Shown: positions 50,639 to 58,625 of the stretch, piece by piece
Layout of the letters: every line of letters begins with the position of its first letter
Numbering within the stretch: position 1 is the stretch's first letter
Assembly: GCF_902779965.1 (NCBI RefSeq)
Contig: NZ_CACZDK010000006.1
Coordinates: 96,970 to 160,969 of the forward strand
DNA length: 64,000 nt
Reading direction: 5' to 3'
Source of the DNA: Fibrobacter succinogenes
Lineage (GTDB): Bacteria > Fibrobacterota > Fibrobacteria > Fibrobacterales > Fibrobacteraceae
Translations under genes and position numbers: made by a program
The notes under the pieces: model-generated
What the model was told of the DNA's origin: nothing
The model's input: the letters and a program-made list of their open reading frames with translations, nothing else
Database searches by the model: none

Positions 50639-51383
50639 ACTTCACTCCTTTGCCACCGAACAAGTCTAATGCACTACCTATAGTGAGGTCAATCTTGCCG
50701 TTCGAAATTTCTTTGCAGTGCTTCAAGTCTTCGAGCGATTTTGCACCACCCGCATACGTTACAGGGATAGGGCTATTCTCGGCGAGGAATCGAATCAAAT
50801 CGTCATCCATGCCTTGCTGTTTACCTTCCACGTCAGCGGCGTGAACCAAGAATTCATCACAACTCTTAGCGAGGTCTTCGAGCGTTTCCTTGGTAATTTC
50901 AATATCGATAATTGTCTGCCAGCGGTTCGTTGCGATTTTCCACTGCGGCTTGCCGTCAACAAATCCCGAGCGTTTGCAACTCAAGTCGAGAATCAAATGT
51001 TCTTTACCCACAACGCGCACGAGTTCTGCCAAACGTTCTCGGTCCAGTTTGCCTTCCGGGAAAATCCAGCTTGTCACGATCACATGCGAAGCGCCCGCGT
51101 CAATATATTCCTTAGCGTTCTGGACGTTAATCCCGCCACCGACTTGGAGTCCCCCTGGATACGCCGAAAGCGCGTCCTTTGCCGCGCTCTCGTTTCCCTT
51201 GCCGAGCATAATCACATGCCCGCCTTTTATTCCATCTTTCTTGTAGAGTTCTGCAAACCAAGATGATGAACGGTCTGTTTCAAAATTCGTTTTGAGTCCA
51301 GCACCGCTATCGGAAAGTGAACTTCCGACGATTTGCTTTACCTTGCCATCGTGCAGGTCAATACAGGGCCTAAATTTTGTCAT
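50601..51383 (-). CDS. hisA: Eukaryotic-type HisA (ProFAR isomerase, HIS6-like)
   Basis: The enzyme isomerises ProFAR to PRFAR in histidine biosynthesis. The 260-residue sequence matches the eukaryotic HIS6 form rather than the normal bacterial one: MTKFRPCIDLHDGKVKQIVG, HVIMLGKGNESAAKDAL, LQVGGGINVQNAKEYIDAGA, HVIVTSWIF, LILDLSCKRS, FLVHAADVEGKQQGMD and VTYAGGAKSLEDL. It even ends CVKFNKAQG, like yeast CCRWNEKQG. Asp9 is the expected first catalytic acid. It is not next to other his genes; it lies between a lipocalin-like gene (one-base overlap) and a glycosyltransferase gene (38-bp overlap). Confidence 0.9.
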   Translation of the reverse strand: MTKFRPCIDLHDGKVKQIVGSSLSDSGAGLKTNFETDRSSSWFAELYKKDGIKGGHVIMLGKGNESAAKDALSAYPGGLQVGGGINVQNAKEYIDAGASHVIVTSWIFPEGKLDRERLAELVRVVGKEHLILDLSCKRSGFVDGKPQWKIATNRWQTIIDIEITKETLEDLAKSCDEFLVHAADVEGKQQGMDDDLIRFLAENSPIPVTYAGGAKSLEDLKHCKEISNGKIDLTIGSALDLFGGKGVKYDDCVKFNKAQG

Positions 51384-52432
51384 TAGTCCTTGACCCCTGT
51401 GATAGCCCAGTCAATCTTTTTGCCCATGCCGTTTTGGCTTCTTCCGCGATAGAACAGCACTTCGCCTCCGGCGGCAATCTTCATGGCCTTCTTTGCAAAC
51501 CATCCGTCAATCTTGTCGAGGAGCGAAGCCTTTTGCAGCACCTTGTTCACGGGGAATACCAGTGCCGGGACGCCGTTCTTCCATTCAAAAGACAAAGTCG
51601 TTTTCGGGAATTTTTTGCCGTTGTATTCGGTGCCGCCTTCTTTAATCTTTGTTGGGATGGCGACCTTCATGCCTTGCGGTCCGTTGAACAAGGCGTAACC
51701 CATGAGTTGTCCGTCGGTTGTAAGCGAAATACGGCCGGCATGCATCGGGGATTTTTCGCTCGTGCTAAAGTTGATGGTGCGAGCAGCCATGTCAGTTGCC
51801 TGTGCCGTTTGCCAAGTCTGGTCCATGTAGGCATAGCCTTTTACCGTCAATGTATCTTCGTTATAGGCTATTTTACCCGTCACGCGACCGAACGGAATGT
51901 GAATGTACTGAGCAAACTTTTCCTTGCCATAAGTCCAAACGCCATTTCCGGGAACCATGCCCGGTACGGCGCTTTCGAAAGTCACGTCCAAAAGGAACTT
52001 ACCGCCCTTGTCTGCACTATAGAGCACGTGATGACCCTTGCCCGGTGCGTTTTGGAGCAAGTATTCGCCCTTGATGTCAATCGTTGCCTTTTCCTTGCTT
52101 GCCACGAGACGTTCGGGTGGGTACTGGCGACCGACTGCATAAGATTTACCCTTGAAGTTCCAGAAACTTAAATCGCAACCGATTTTTCGGCCCGAACCAG
52201 GAACGTTGAGGAGGGAATAGTTTACAAAGGCTCGGGTACCGTTGTCGAATACGAACTGGTAGCTCCAAGTTTCGTTAAATTCTTTGGTAGTGGCCTTGTG
52301 CGGCATAAAGTCCGTAACGGTCAAGGCGTGGTCGGCACCGGTCGGTGCAACGACATCTGCTGCGTGAGTTGTTGCTGAAAAAGCAAGCAGTGCGCAAATC
52401 GTGAATGCAAAATTTTTTATTTGTAATCTCAT
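51383..52432 (-). CDS. Exported lipocalin-like protein (AttH/CrtC type)
   Basis: This is a 349-residue protein with a signal peptide (MRLQIKNFAFTICALLAFSA then TTHAAD). The mature part is all-beta with segments resembling the AttH/CrtC lipocalin-like fold: ETWSYQFVFDNGTRAFVNYS, GHHVLYSADKGGKFLLDVTF, and the family-like GYAYMDQTWQT near the middle, where CrtC proteins have Y-x-D-H-x-W. The aspartate is kept but the His is replaced by Gln, so hydratase activity is doubtful. I chose ATG 52432, the start of the signal peptide; TATTTT lies seven bases upstream of it and overlaps the T-run of the preceding terminator. It is co-transcribed with hisA and the glycosyltransferase gene. Confidence 0.5.
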   Translation of the reverse strand: MRLQIKNFAFTICALLAFSATTHAADVVAPTGADHALTVTDFMPHKATTKEFNETWSYQFVFDNGTRAFVNYSLLNVPGSGRKIGCDLSFWNFKGKSYAVGRQYPPERLVASKEKATIDIKGEYLLQNAPGKGHHVLYSADKGGKFLLDVTFESAVPGMVPGNGVWTYGKEKFAQYIHIPFGRVTGKIAYNEDTLTVKGYAYMDQTWQTAQATDMAARTINFSTSEKSPMHAGRISLTTDGQLMGYALFNGPQGMKVAIPTKIKEGGTEYNGKKFPKTTLSFEWKNGVPALVFPVNKVLQKASLLDKIDGWFAKKAMKIAAGGEVLFYRGRSQNGMGKKIDWAITGVKD

Positions 52433-52439
52433 ACTCGGA

Positions 52440-52445
52440 AAAATA
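52440..52445 (-). promoter_or_regulatory. TATTTT hexamer 7 nt before the lipocalin-like gene, inside a terminator T-run
   Basis: On the - strand TATTTT, seven bases, then ATG. The hexamer is embedded in the T-rich tail of the upstream gene's terminator, so one operon ends where the next promoter begins. Confidence 0.45.
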
Positions 52446-52474
52446 AAAAAAAGCAGCTCGTGTGGAACTGCTTT
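52441..52474 (-). terminator. Intrinsic terminator of the aro-epimerase operon
   Basis: On the - strand AAAGCAG and CTGCTTT pair around an 11-nt loop and run into T8. It lies about 60 bases past the epimerase stop codon. Confidence 0.75.
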
Positions 52475-52533
52475 GTCATAAATTTTCGCTGAACTGCGGG
52501 AATTATGGATGAATCGCAAGTAAGTGGCTTAAA

Positions 52534-53517
52534 TTACAGGCGCAAGTCGCGACCCATGCCCATTTTCAGCTCTACACGGCGGCGAACTACCATCTCGTTG
52601 AACAAATCCGAGAGGCAGTCTTCCATGCAAATCATGGGTTTCCAGCCGAGTGCCATAATCTTTGTGGGGTCGCCAATCAATAGCGGGATGTCGTTACTGC
52701 GGTCGTAACCCGGGTCAAATCTGAAGTCCACGCTCACACCGGAGATGTCCACGAGCATTTCCACAAGTTCGCGGAATGTGTAGGACTTTCCGCAGCAAAT
52801 GTTGAATGCTTCACCGGATTCAGCTGTGTTCAAAATCTGGATGGCGGCGCGGGCAACATCGCGCACGTCAACAACGTCGCGGCTTACATCGAGGCTTCCC
52901 GAGTAAATAACCGGTTCGGCTCCGTAATACTTTATCTTCACTAGCTGGTAGGCTATGGAGGGAATTACAAAGCGGCGGCTGTGGTGCGGGCCTGTAAAGT
53001 GGAACGGACGAGCGAATACAACATGGAGTCCGTTTGCGTTGCGGAACTGGTTCCCTAAAATTTCCATGCAAGCCTTGGATGTGGCATACGGAGTCAACGG
53101 ATTTGGTGGGTCCGTTTCCTTGTGCAAATAGGTCAATTGCTGTTCTGTGCGGCCGTAGATTTCGCTACTGCTCAGGAGCAAAACTTTTGCTTTGGGAACC
53201 ACCTGGCGCACTGCTTCGAGGAGCGTCTGTGTGCCAAGCAAGTTGATGTTGAGCGTTTCGTAGGGCTTCTTGTAGCTTAAGCCCACGGAAGACTGGCTTG
53301 CCAAATGGTAAATATGCGTCGGGGAAACTTTTTGAATCATTTCCTGGACGTTTCTGAAATCCAACAAGTCGCCGGTAAGGTACTGAACTCCTTCGACCTT
53401 TTGCCACGGTTGCGGAAGCTCGTCACTGAAACTGTATAGTTCATGATTGGTGCCGCTTAAGTTCGATAGAATACTGAACCCAAGTGATCCCGTTCCTCCG
53501 GTAACCAAGATACTCAT
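52534..53517 (-). CDS. NAD-dependent epimerase/dehydratase, GDP-4-keto-6-deoxymannose reductase-like
   Basis: This is a 327-residue extended short-chain dehydrogenase. It has the nucleotide-binding motif MSILVTGGTGSLGFSIL, YHLASQSSVGLSYKKPYET, the catalytic SSSEIYG serine and the YATSK Tyr/Lys pair. The later region (RPFHFTGPHHSRRFVIPSIA) resembles the Rmd/GMD group acting on GDP-mannose-derived sugars. It would supply a deoxysugar for surface polysaccharide, in line with the glycosyltransferase and sugar-transferase genes in this window. The exact substrate is uncertain. It follows aroKB by one base. Confidence 0.82.
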   Translation of the reverse strand: MSILVTGGTGSLGFSILSNLSGTNHELYSFSDELPQPWQKVEGVQYLTGDLLDFRNVQEMIQKVSPTHIYHLASQSSVGLSYKKPYETLNINLLGTQTLLEAVRQVVPKAKVLLLSSSEIYGRTEQQLTYLHKETDPPNPLTPYATSKACMEILGNQFRNANGLHVVFARPFHFTGPHHSRRFVIPSIAYQLVKIKYYGAEPVIYSGSLDVSRDVVDVRDVARAAIQILNTAESGEAFNICCGKSYTFRELVEMLVDISGVSVDFRFDPGYDRSNDIPLLIGDPTKIMALGWKPMICMEDCLSDLFNEMVVRRRVELKMGMGRDLRL

Positions 53518-53518
53518 C

Positions 53519-55141
53519 CTAAACCTCACTTACTTGGATGGCTTTCCAAGCGTTTGCAATAATTCCTTTATCAATATTACAAACTTTTTCGACTGTTCCG
53601 ATGGTTGTAGGCAAAATATAAACACGAGTGCCCTTTTCTGCCTTTTTGTCGACGGCCATGGCTGCCCATGCTTCTTCGACATCCACGTTGAATGTCTTGG
53701 GGAATCCAAGGGCGTCAAGGAGGGCGTTCTGGCGTTTTTCTTCGGCTTCTGTGAGCTTTCCGAGGAGCACGGCAGCGCGTGCGGCGACTCTCATGCCCAA
53801 GGAAACTGCGATTCCGTGGCTGAAAAGTTCATAATGCGTGAGCTTTTCAATCGCGTGTCCGAACGTGTGGCCGTAATTCAGGATGGCGCGGAGGCCTGCT
53901 TCTTTCTCGTCGATGCCGACCACTTCGGCCTTGATTTGGCAACTGCGGAAAATCATGTGCTTTAACACATCGTAATCGTGAGCCTTGATTTTTTCCACAT
54001 TGTTTTCAAGGTACTTGAAAAATTCTTCGTCGTAAATCACGCCGTACTTGACGATTTCGGCTAGGCCCGCAAGGTATTCGGTCGGGGGGAGGGTGGAGAG
54101 AACAGCAATATCGCAAACGACAGCCTTCGGCTGGTAGAATGCGCCAATCATGTTCTTGCCTTCGGCATGGTTCACGGCGACCTTGCCACCGACAGAGCTA
54201 TCGACCATCGACAAAAGCGTTGTCGGGAACTGTACAAACGGAATGCCGCGCTGGTAAGTGGCCGCGCCAAAGCCTGCCATATCGCCAACAACGCCACCGC
54301 TGAACTGCAAAAGGCAGCTCTTGCGGGTGTATCCGCGGTGCAGCATAAAGCTGTAAAGCTGGTTCAAGTTGTGGAGCGTCTTGTGGCCTTCGCCTGCCTG
54401 GAACTTGAAAATAGGGCAACGGCCTGCCTGACCGCGGAGTTCCGAAAGCTTGATGCTCTGTTCCTTGGCGATGGTGGTGTCGGTGCAAATCAAGAATTCA
54501 TAAGTCGGCGAAAGGCGTAAGCCTTCGAGCATAATGGCGGCATCCGGTACAATGTTCTTGCCGATGAAAATCGGGTAGCGGCCACCTTCGCTCGGGTGCA
54601 CGTCCAATGCATGGCTTTCCCAGAACTTGAGCATGTGCATAATGCGTTCCGTGACATGCGTTTCGGAATAGTCGTTCGAACTTTCGACGCTAAAGTCCGC
54701 GTTGGCGTAATTCTTTTCGCGTTCCTTGAGCATAACCTTGATTTTTTCAAGGCGTTCTTCGTCTGTGAGGTTTGCAAGAAGCGGGCGCGTGTTCTTGCGA
54801 CCGATGCGTTCCGAAAGAACTTCGGGCTTTGCCCACAGGCGGATGATCGTTCCGTTTTCGCGGATGACTTTCAGGTTTTCGGCTTGCGTGAGGGCTCCAC
54901 CGCCAAGAGAAACGACAAGGGGCTTTTCGCTCTTTGCAATTTCGGCGATCACATCGCGTTCCATCTTGCGGAAAGCGGCTTCGCCATCTTGCTCAAAAAT
55001 TTCGTTAATAGATTTTCCGGCACGTTCTACAATAACGTTGTCTGTATCGACAAACGGGCGTCCGAGGCGGTCTGCGAGGGCGCGACCCGTGCGGCTCTTG
55101 CCGCTGGCCATAAATCCTGTAAAGTAGAGATGCTTCTTCAT
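53519..55141 (-). CDS. aroKB: Shikimate kinase / 3-dehydroquinate synthase fusion
   Basis: This is a 540-residue bifunctional protein of the shikimate pathway. Residues 1-170 are shikimate kinase: GFMASGKSRTG P-loop, FVDTDNVIVE, FRKMERDVI and the substrate-binding SLGGGALT. Residues about 175-540 are 3-dehydroquinate synthase: FQAGEGHKTLHNLNQLY, GGVVGDMAGFGAATYQRGI, FVQFPTTLLSMVDSSVGGKV (NAD and metal binding), EIVKYGVI and YGHTFGHAIEK with metal-binding histidines. Fusion of aroK and aroB occurs sporadically in bacteria. It lies one base after aroE, giving an aroE-aroKB operon. Confidence 0.96.
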   Translation of the reverse strand: MKKHLYFTGFMASGKSRTGRALADRLGRPFVDTDNVIVERAGKSINEIFEQDGEAAFRKMERDVIAEIAKSEKPLVVSLGGGALTQAENLKVIRENGTIIRLWAKPEVLSERIGRKNTRPLLANLTDEERLEKIKVMLKEREKNYANADFSVESSNDYSETHVTERIMHMLKFWESHALDVHPSEGGRYPIFIGKNIVPDAAIMLEGLRLSPTYEFLICTDTTIAKEQSIKLSELRGQAGRCPIFKFQAGEGHKTLHNLNQLYSFMLHRGYTRKSCLLQFSGGVVGDMAGFGAATYQRGIPFVQFPTTLLSMVDSSVGGKVAVNHAEGKNMIGAFYQPKAVVCDIAVLSTLPPTEYLAGLAEIVKYGVIYDEEFFKYLENNVEKIKAHDYDVLKHMIFRSCQIKAEVVGIDEKEAGLRAILNYGHTFGHAIEKLTHYELFSHGIAVSLGMRVAARAAVLLGKLTEAEEKRQNALLDALGFPKTFNVDVEEAWAAMAVDKKAEKGTRVYILPTTIGTVEKVCNIDKGIIANAWKAIQVSEV

Positions 55142-55142
55142 A

Positions 55143-56042
55143 TTAGCCCTGCATTCCTTTGCGCATAATCGCAGTAAGTTCTTCGTTTGTTTTGTTTTCG
55201 GTTTCCTTCGGGAACCATTTTTTAAAGCTTTCGAGCCCCTGGTGGACTAGCATACCTTCGCCTGTGACGACCTTGCAGCCCTTAGCTTCTGCCATTTGCA
55301 AAAGCTTGGTGCGTGGGGGAGTGTAGACAATGTCGCAGACAACTTGCCCGTTGTGGAGGCAATCGCTAGTAAGCGGAGATTCGTCAATGTTCGGACTCAT
55401 GCCAACCGAGGTGGCGTTGATGATGATGTCGAAGTTTGCAGAAATACTTGCAAAGTCGGCGAAAGTAGCAACTTGGACCGGCATCGATTTGTTTGCAAAA
55501 GCTTGGTTTAAACCATCGGCAAGTGCCTGGCCTTTTTCCTTGGTGCGGCAAACGATGGTGAGTTTGTTCTGTTGTTCTACAAGCGTAAAGGCGATTGCTT
55601 TGGCGGCTCCTCCGTTCCCGAGTAGCGCAATTTTCTTGTTTGACGGATTCACGCCATTCTCTTCGAGATTTCGAACGCAACCGTACGGGTCCGTTGTCGT
55701 TCCGCAGAGAGTCCCACCGACAATGCCATCTTTCCAGTACAGCGTGTTCACGCTTTGTGTGAATTTGCTGATATCGCTCAATTCATCGACTAGGCGTGCT
55801 GAACCGTCTGCATTGAAAAATTCCGTCTTGTAGGGAATGGTGACATTTGCGCCGCGAAACTTCATCGCCTTGAAGCCTTCAATAGCTTTGGCGAAATTTT
55901 CGGGTTCGGGGGCGTAGGGGAGATAAGCCGCATTGATGCCAAGGGCATCAAACAGGGCGTTGTGCATGGCGGGCGATTTGCTGTGTGCAACCGGATGCCC
56001 GAAAATGCAAAGAGTTTCCGTCTTTCCGTTTATGGAAGCCAA
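55143..56042 (-). CDS. aroE: Shikimate dehydrogenase
   Basis: This enzyme reduces 3-dehydroshikimate. The 299-residue product has the substrate motif IFGHPVAHSKSPAMHNALF, ANVTIPYKTEF with the catalytic Lys, the NADP-binding ALLGNGGAAKAIAFTL, and GEGMLVHQGLESFKKW at the C-terminus. The start codon appears to be TTG at 56042 (reading TTG GCT TCC), preceded by GAGG; there is no ATG at an equivalent position. It is the first gene of the aroE-aroKB-epimerase operon. Confidence 0.95.
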   Translation of the reverse strand: MASINGKTETLCIFGHPVAHSKSPAMHNALFDALGINAAYLPYAPEPENFAKAIEGFKAMKFRGANVTIPYKTEFFNADGSARLVDELSDISKFTQSVNTLYWKDGIVGGTLCGTTTDPYGCVRNLEENGVNPSNKKIALLGNGGAAKAIAFTLVEQQNKLTIVCRTKEKGQALADGLNQAFANKSMPVQVATFADFASISANFDIIINATSVGMSPNIDESPLTSDCLHNGQVVCDIVYTPPRTKLLQMAEAKGCKVVTGEGMLVHQGLESFKKWFPKETENKTNEELTAIMRKGMQG

Positions 56043-56144
56043 AATAACCTCACTATGTCCTTCCCACCTGTGGGGAAAAACTCTAAATAATACACTACAA
56101 AGATATATTATTCTAGGCTAAAAAATATGCAATAAGAAATTAAC

Positions 56145-56297
56145 AGAGGTTAGTAGGCAGTAGGAAGTAGACGGTAGGAAGTAGGCTGTGGTTAGTAAAC
56201 AGTGGTTAGTAATCAGGGATGTAAAGGGAAAGTTCTTATTGCAATCCTAATCACCAACCACTAATCACTAAAGCGCCGTAGGCGCTATCACCCCCTA
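56145..56297 (+). repeat. Intergenic repeat field with AGCGCC-GTA-GGCGCT hairpin
   Basis: GGTTAGTAGGCAGTAGGAAG, further GGTTAGTAAACAGTGGTTAG units, CCAACCACTAATCACTAA and then AGCGCC-GTA-GGCGCT. The hairpin takes the same place as those at 16645 and 49192. It is non-coding. Confidence 0.6.
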
Positions 56298-56308
56298 GAC
56301 ACAATTTC

Positions 56309-56314
56309 TATATT
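56309..56314 (+). promoter_or_regulatory. TATATT(TG) element 8 nt before der start
   Basis: TATATTTG (56309-56316) fits TAnnTTTG; ATG 56323 follows eight bases after the hexamer with no Shine-Dalgarno. Confidence 0.5.
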
Positions 56315-56322
56315 TGTGCCCG

Positions 56323-57873
56323 ATGAAATTACCTATCGTTTGCATAATTGGACGTCCGAACGTCGGAAAGTCCTCCCTCTTCAATCGCATTCTTGGCCGT
56401 CGTGCCGCCGTGGTGAGCGATCGCGATGGCGTTACTCGCGACCGTCATTACCAGAATGCGATTTACAAGGGTCACGAATTTACAGTCGTCGATACGGGTG
56501 GATTCTTGCCCGATGATTCTATCGACGTCTTGGCGGACAGCGTCCGCGCCCAGATTTTTAATGCCGTGAACGAAGCCGATCTCGTGCTCTTCATGGTCGA
56601 TATTCGCGTGGGCATTACCAAGCTCGATCAACAGTTTGCACGTCTCATCCGCAAGCTCGACAAGAAGGTTATCCTCGTCGCAAACAAGAGCGAATTGCAG
56701 GGTGACCGTCAGGAAAGCTACGAATTCCTCAAACTCGGCTTTGGTCAGCCGCGTACGATTAGCGCTTTGACTGGTTACGCTTGCCTTTCGCTTTTGGATG
56801 AAGTTGTTTCTGTACTTCCGACTCCGGTACGTGGTGAACGCCGCGAAGAACGTCCGGTGCGTTTTGCCATTCTCGGCCGCCCGAACGCAGGCAAGAGCAC
56901 GCTCCTCAACCGCCTGTTGAACGAAGACCGCGCCGTGGTCTCCGACATTCCGGGAACGACCCGCGACTCCATCGACTGTGACTTTATCGTTGACGGACAA
57001 AAGTTCGTCGTGACCGATACCGCAGGCCTTCGCAAAAAGGCACGTGTCGAAGACGAAGTGGAAGTCTTCAGCAACATGCGTACGCTCGAAAGTATCCGCC
57101 GTTCTGATTTGTCTGTGCTTGTGGTCGATTGCACCCGTGGCATGGAAATCCAGGACTACCGCATCATTACGGAAATCCGTAAGGCCGGTAAGGGCCTTGT
57201 CGTCGTGTTGAACAAGTGGGACATTCTCCCGAACAAGAACGACAAGTCGTTTGACCACATGGTCAAGGAACTTCTCGAACGCGAACCGATGCTTGAATTT
57301 GTACCGATTCTTTCGATCAGTGCAAAGGAAGGCCAACGCGTGAGTCGCGTGATTCAGGCTATCCAGACTGTTTATGCCAACTGCCGTCGTGTGCTTGGCC
57401 GTGACCGCGTTGCCGAAAGCTTTGCGAACTTCTTGCAAGAAAAGGCTCCTCCGAGCCACAATGGCCGCGTTGTCATGCTTACACGCGCGTGCCAAATCAT
57501 GGTAGAACCGCCGGTTATCGACATCGAAACCCGCACGCCGGAACTTGTCGATGAATCGTACAAGCGTTATTTGCTTAAAAAGTTCTACGATGTATTCCAG
57601 TTGCAGGGCGCTCCGCTCCGCTTGAATTTTGATAGAAAGTTAACTCTCAGAAAGGATGAAGAACTTGAACAGTTTACTGAGTCTTCCAATAGCGTACTTG
57701 CTGGGGTCGATCCCCAGCGCCATATGGATCGCAAAACTCGCGAAAGGCCGTGTGCTTGGTTGGAAGCCTGCGCTCCCGGTCGTGTTCATGGATTTGCTCA
57801 AGGGCTTCTTTGGACCGTTTATCGCACAGAAAATGTGCGAAGCTCAGGTCGCCGCTGGCGGTGCCGATTATAG
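56323..57873 (+). CDS. der: Ribosome-assembly GTPase Der (EngA) with an out-of-frame C-terminal extension
   Basis: Der carries two GTPase domains and a KH-like domain and is needed for 50S assembly. Motifs: GRPNVGKSS (10-18), DGVTRD, DTGGF in the first domain; GRPNAGKST (about 185), PGTTRDS, DTAGLRKK and LNKWD in the second. The first domain's G4 motif reads NKSE in place of NKxD. The KH-like domain ends near LQGAPLRLNFDRK, where Der usually stops within about 10-30 residues. Here the frame continues for about 70 more residues (ending SGRRWRCRL), overlapping plsY by 218 bp in another frame. That extension is Arg/Cys/Trp-rich and looks like a shadow of plsY, so the natural stop was probably lost with the plsY deletion at 57748/57749. 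Confidence 0.93.
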   Translation: MKLPIVCIIGRPNVGKSSLFNRILGRRAAVVSDRDGVTRDRHYQNAIYKGHEFTVVDTGGFLPDDSIDVLADSVRAQIFNAVNEADLVLFMVDIRVGITKLDQQFARLIRKLDKKVILVANKSELQGDRQESYEFLKLGFGQPRTISALTGYACLSLLDEVVSVLPTPVRGERREERPVRFAILGRPNAGKSTLLNRLLNEDRAVVSDIPGTTRDSIDCDFIVDGQKFVVTDTAGLRKKARVEDEVEVFSNMRTLESIRRSDLSVLVVDCTRGMEIQDYRIITEIRKAGKGLVVVLNKWDILPNKNDKSFDHMVKELLEREPMLEFVPILSISAKEGQRVSRVIQAIQTVYANCRRVLGRDRVAESFANFLQEKAPPSHNGRVVMLTRACQIMVEPPVIDIETRTPELVDESYKRYLLKKFYDVFQLQGAPLRLNFDRKLTLRKDEELEQFTESSNSVLAGVDPQRHMDRKTRERPCAWLEACAPGRVHGFAQGLLWTVYRTENVRSSGRRWRCRL

Positions 57874-58267
57874 CGCTTGGGTTCCGCTTGTTGCAGGCCT
57901 CCTCGTGATTCTCGGCCACAGCTTCACTTGCTTTGCCGGTTTCCGCGGTGGTAAGGGCGTGCTCGCTGCCCTCGGTGTGTTCCTCGCCATTTCGCCACTC
58001 ACGGTTCTTTGCGCATTCGCTCTCTGGATTATCCTTACGGTCACCACGAAGTACGTCTCCGTCGGTAGCATTTTCGGGTGCGGGCTTCTCGGCGCACTTT
58101 CGGTCTTTGGCTATGTTTGCCCGGAATACTACTTCGAAAGCATCAACCTCGGCCAGATGATTCTTGCTGTGATTGTCGCTGTGTTCGTTATCGTGAAGCA
58201 CAAGTCGAACATCAAGCGCCTCCTCAACGGCACTGAAAACGGCTTCGGAAGCAAGAGAAAAAAGTAA
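57656..58267 (+). CDS. plsY: Glycerol-3-phosphate acyltransferase PlsY, missing catalytic motif 1
   Basis: PlsY transfers an acyl group from acyl-phosphate to glycerol-3-phosphate in the inner membrane. The 203-residue product has the family's AYLLGSIPSAIWIAKLAKG start, then jumps to RVLGWKPALPVVFMDLLKG. Between these, typical PlsY has a segment of about 19 residues with D-I/L-R...GSGN-x-GATN-x-x-R, which is absent here; the join lies at Gly31/Arg32 (57748/57749) and keeps the frame. Later motifs are intact: LGHSFTCFAGFRGGKGVLAA (the H-x5-F-GGKG region) and HKSNIKRLLNGTE. The missing loop carries conserved active-site residues, so activity is doubtful unless the deletion is an assembly fault. 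It is flanked by der and gpsA, a functional pairing with GpsA. Confidence 0.88.
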   Translation: MKNLNSLLSLPIAYLLGSIPSAIWIAKLAKGRVLGWKPALPVVFMDLLKGFFGPFIAQKMCEAQVAAGGADYSAWVPLVAGLLVILGHSFTCFAGFRGGKGVLAALGVFLAISPLTVLCAFALWIILTVTTKYVSVGSIFGCGLLGALSVFGYVCPEYYFESINLGQMILAVIVAVFVIVKHKSNIKRLLNGTENGFGSKRKK

Positions 58268-58304
58268 GTAGACAGTAGGAAGTAGGCGGTAGGAAGAGAA
58301 ACCT

Positions 58305-58412
58305 TTGCACTCGTCATCCTGAGCGAAGACAACCTCAAAAGGCGAGAGTCGCAGCCATACTCGTATGGATATGACCGAGCTGAAGAGGTTGGGGCTTGCC
58401 TCATCCAGTTAA
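58305..58412 (+). repeat. Dispersed hairpin repeat, family A (copy 4)
   Basis: CTCGTCATCCTGAGCGAAGA precedes the shared unit: AAGGCGAGAGTCGCAG, hairpin CCATAC-TC-GTATGG (58355-58368), ATATGACCGAG, GTTGGGGCTTGCCTCATCC. It corresponds to 8481-8554 with co-varying stem bases. The rest of the 58268-58625 spacer also holds GTAGGAAGTAGGCGGTAGGA repeats and no gene. Confidence 0.7.
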
Positions 58413-58625
58413 GTTGCACTTGTCATTCCCGCCTTGAGCTCTTTGACTACTTGCAGCTATGCTGCTTAGTAGTCATGATCCGCGTATGGGGAGGGAATCT
58501 CCCTTACATTTTTTGAATATTGATGGCTGCAATTCCGTAAAATATTGTAGATTATATGCGGCAATGATTTTTGGCAATGTGAACCATTGACTAATGACTA
58601 TAGATTATTAACTAGGAACTATATT

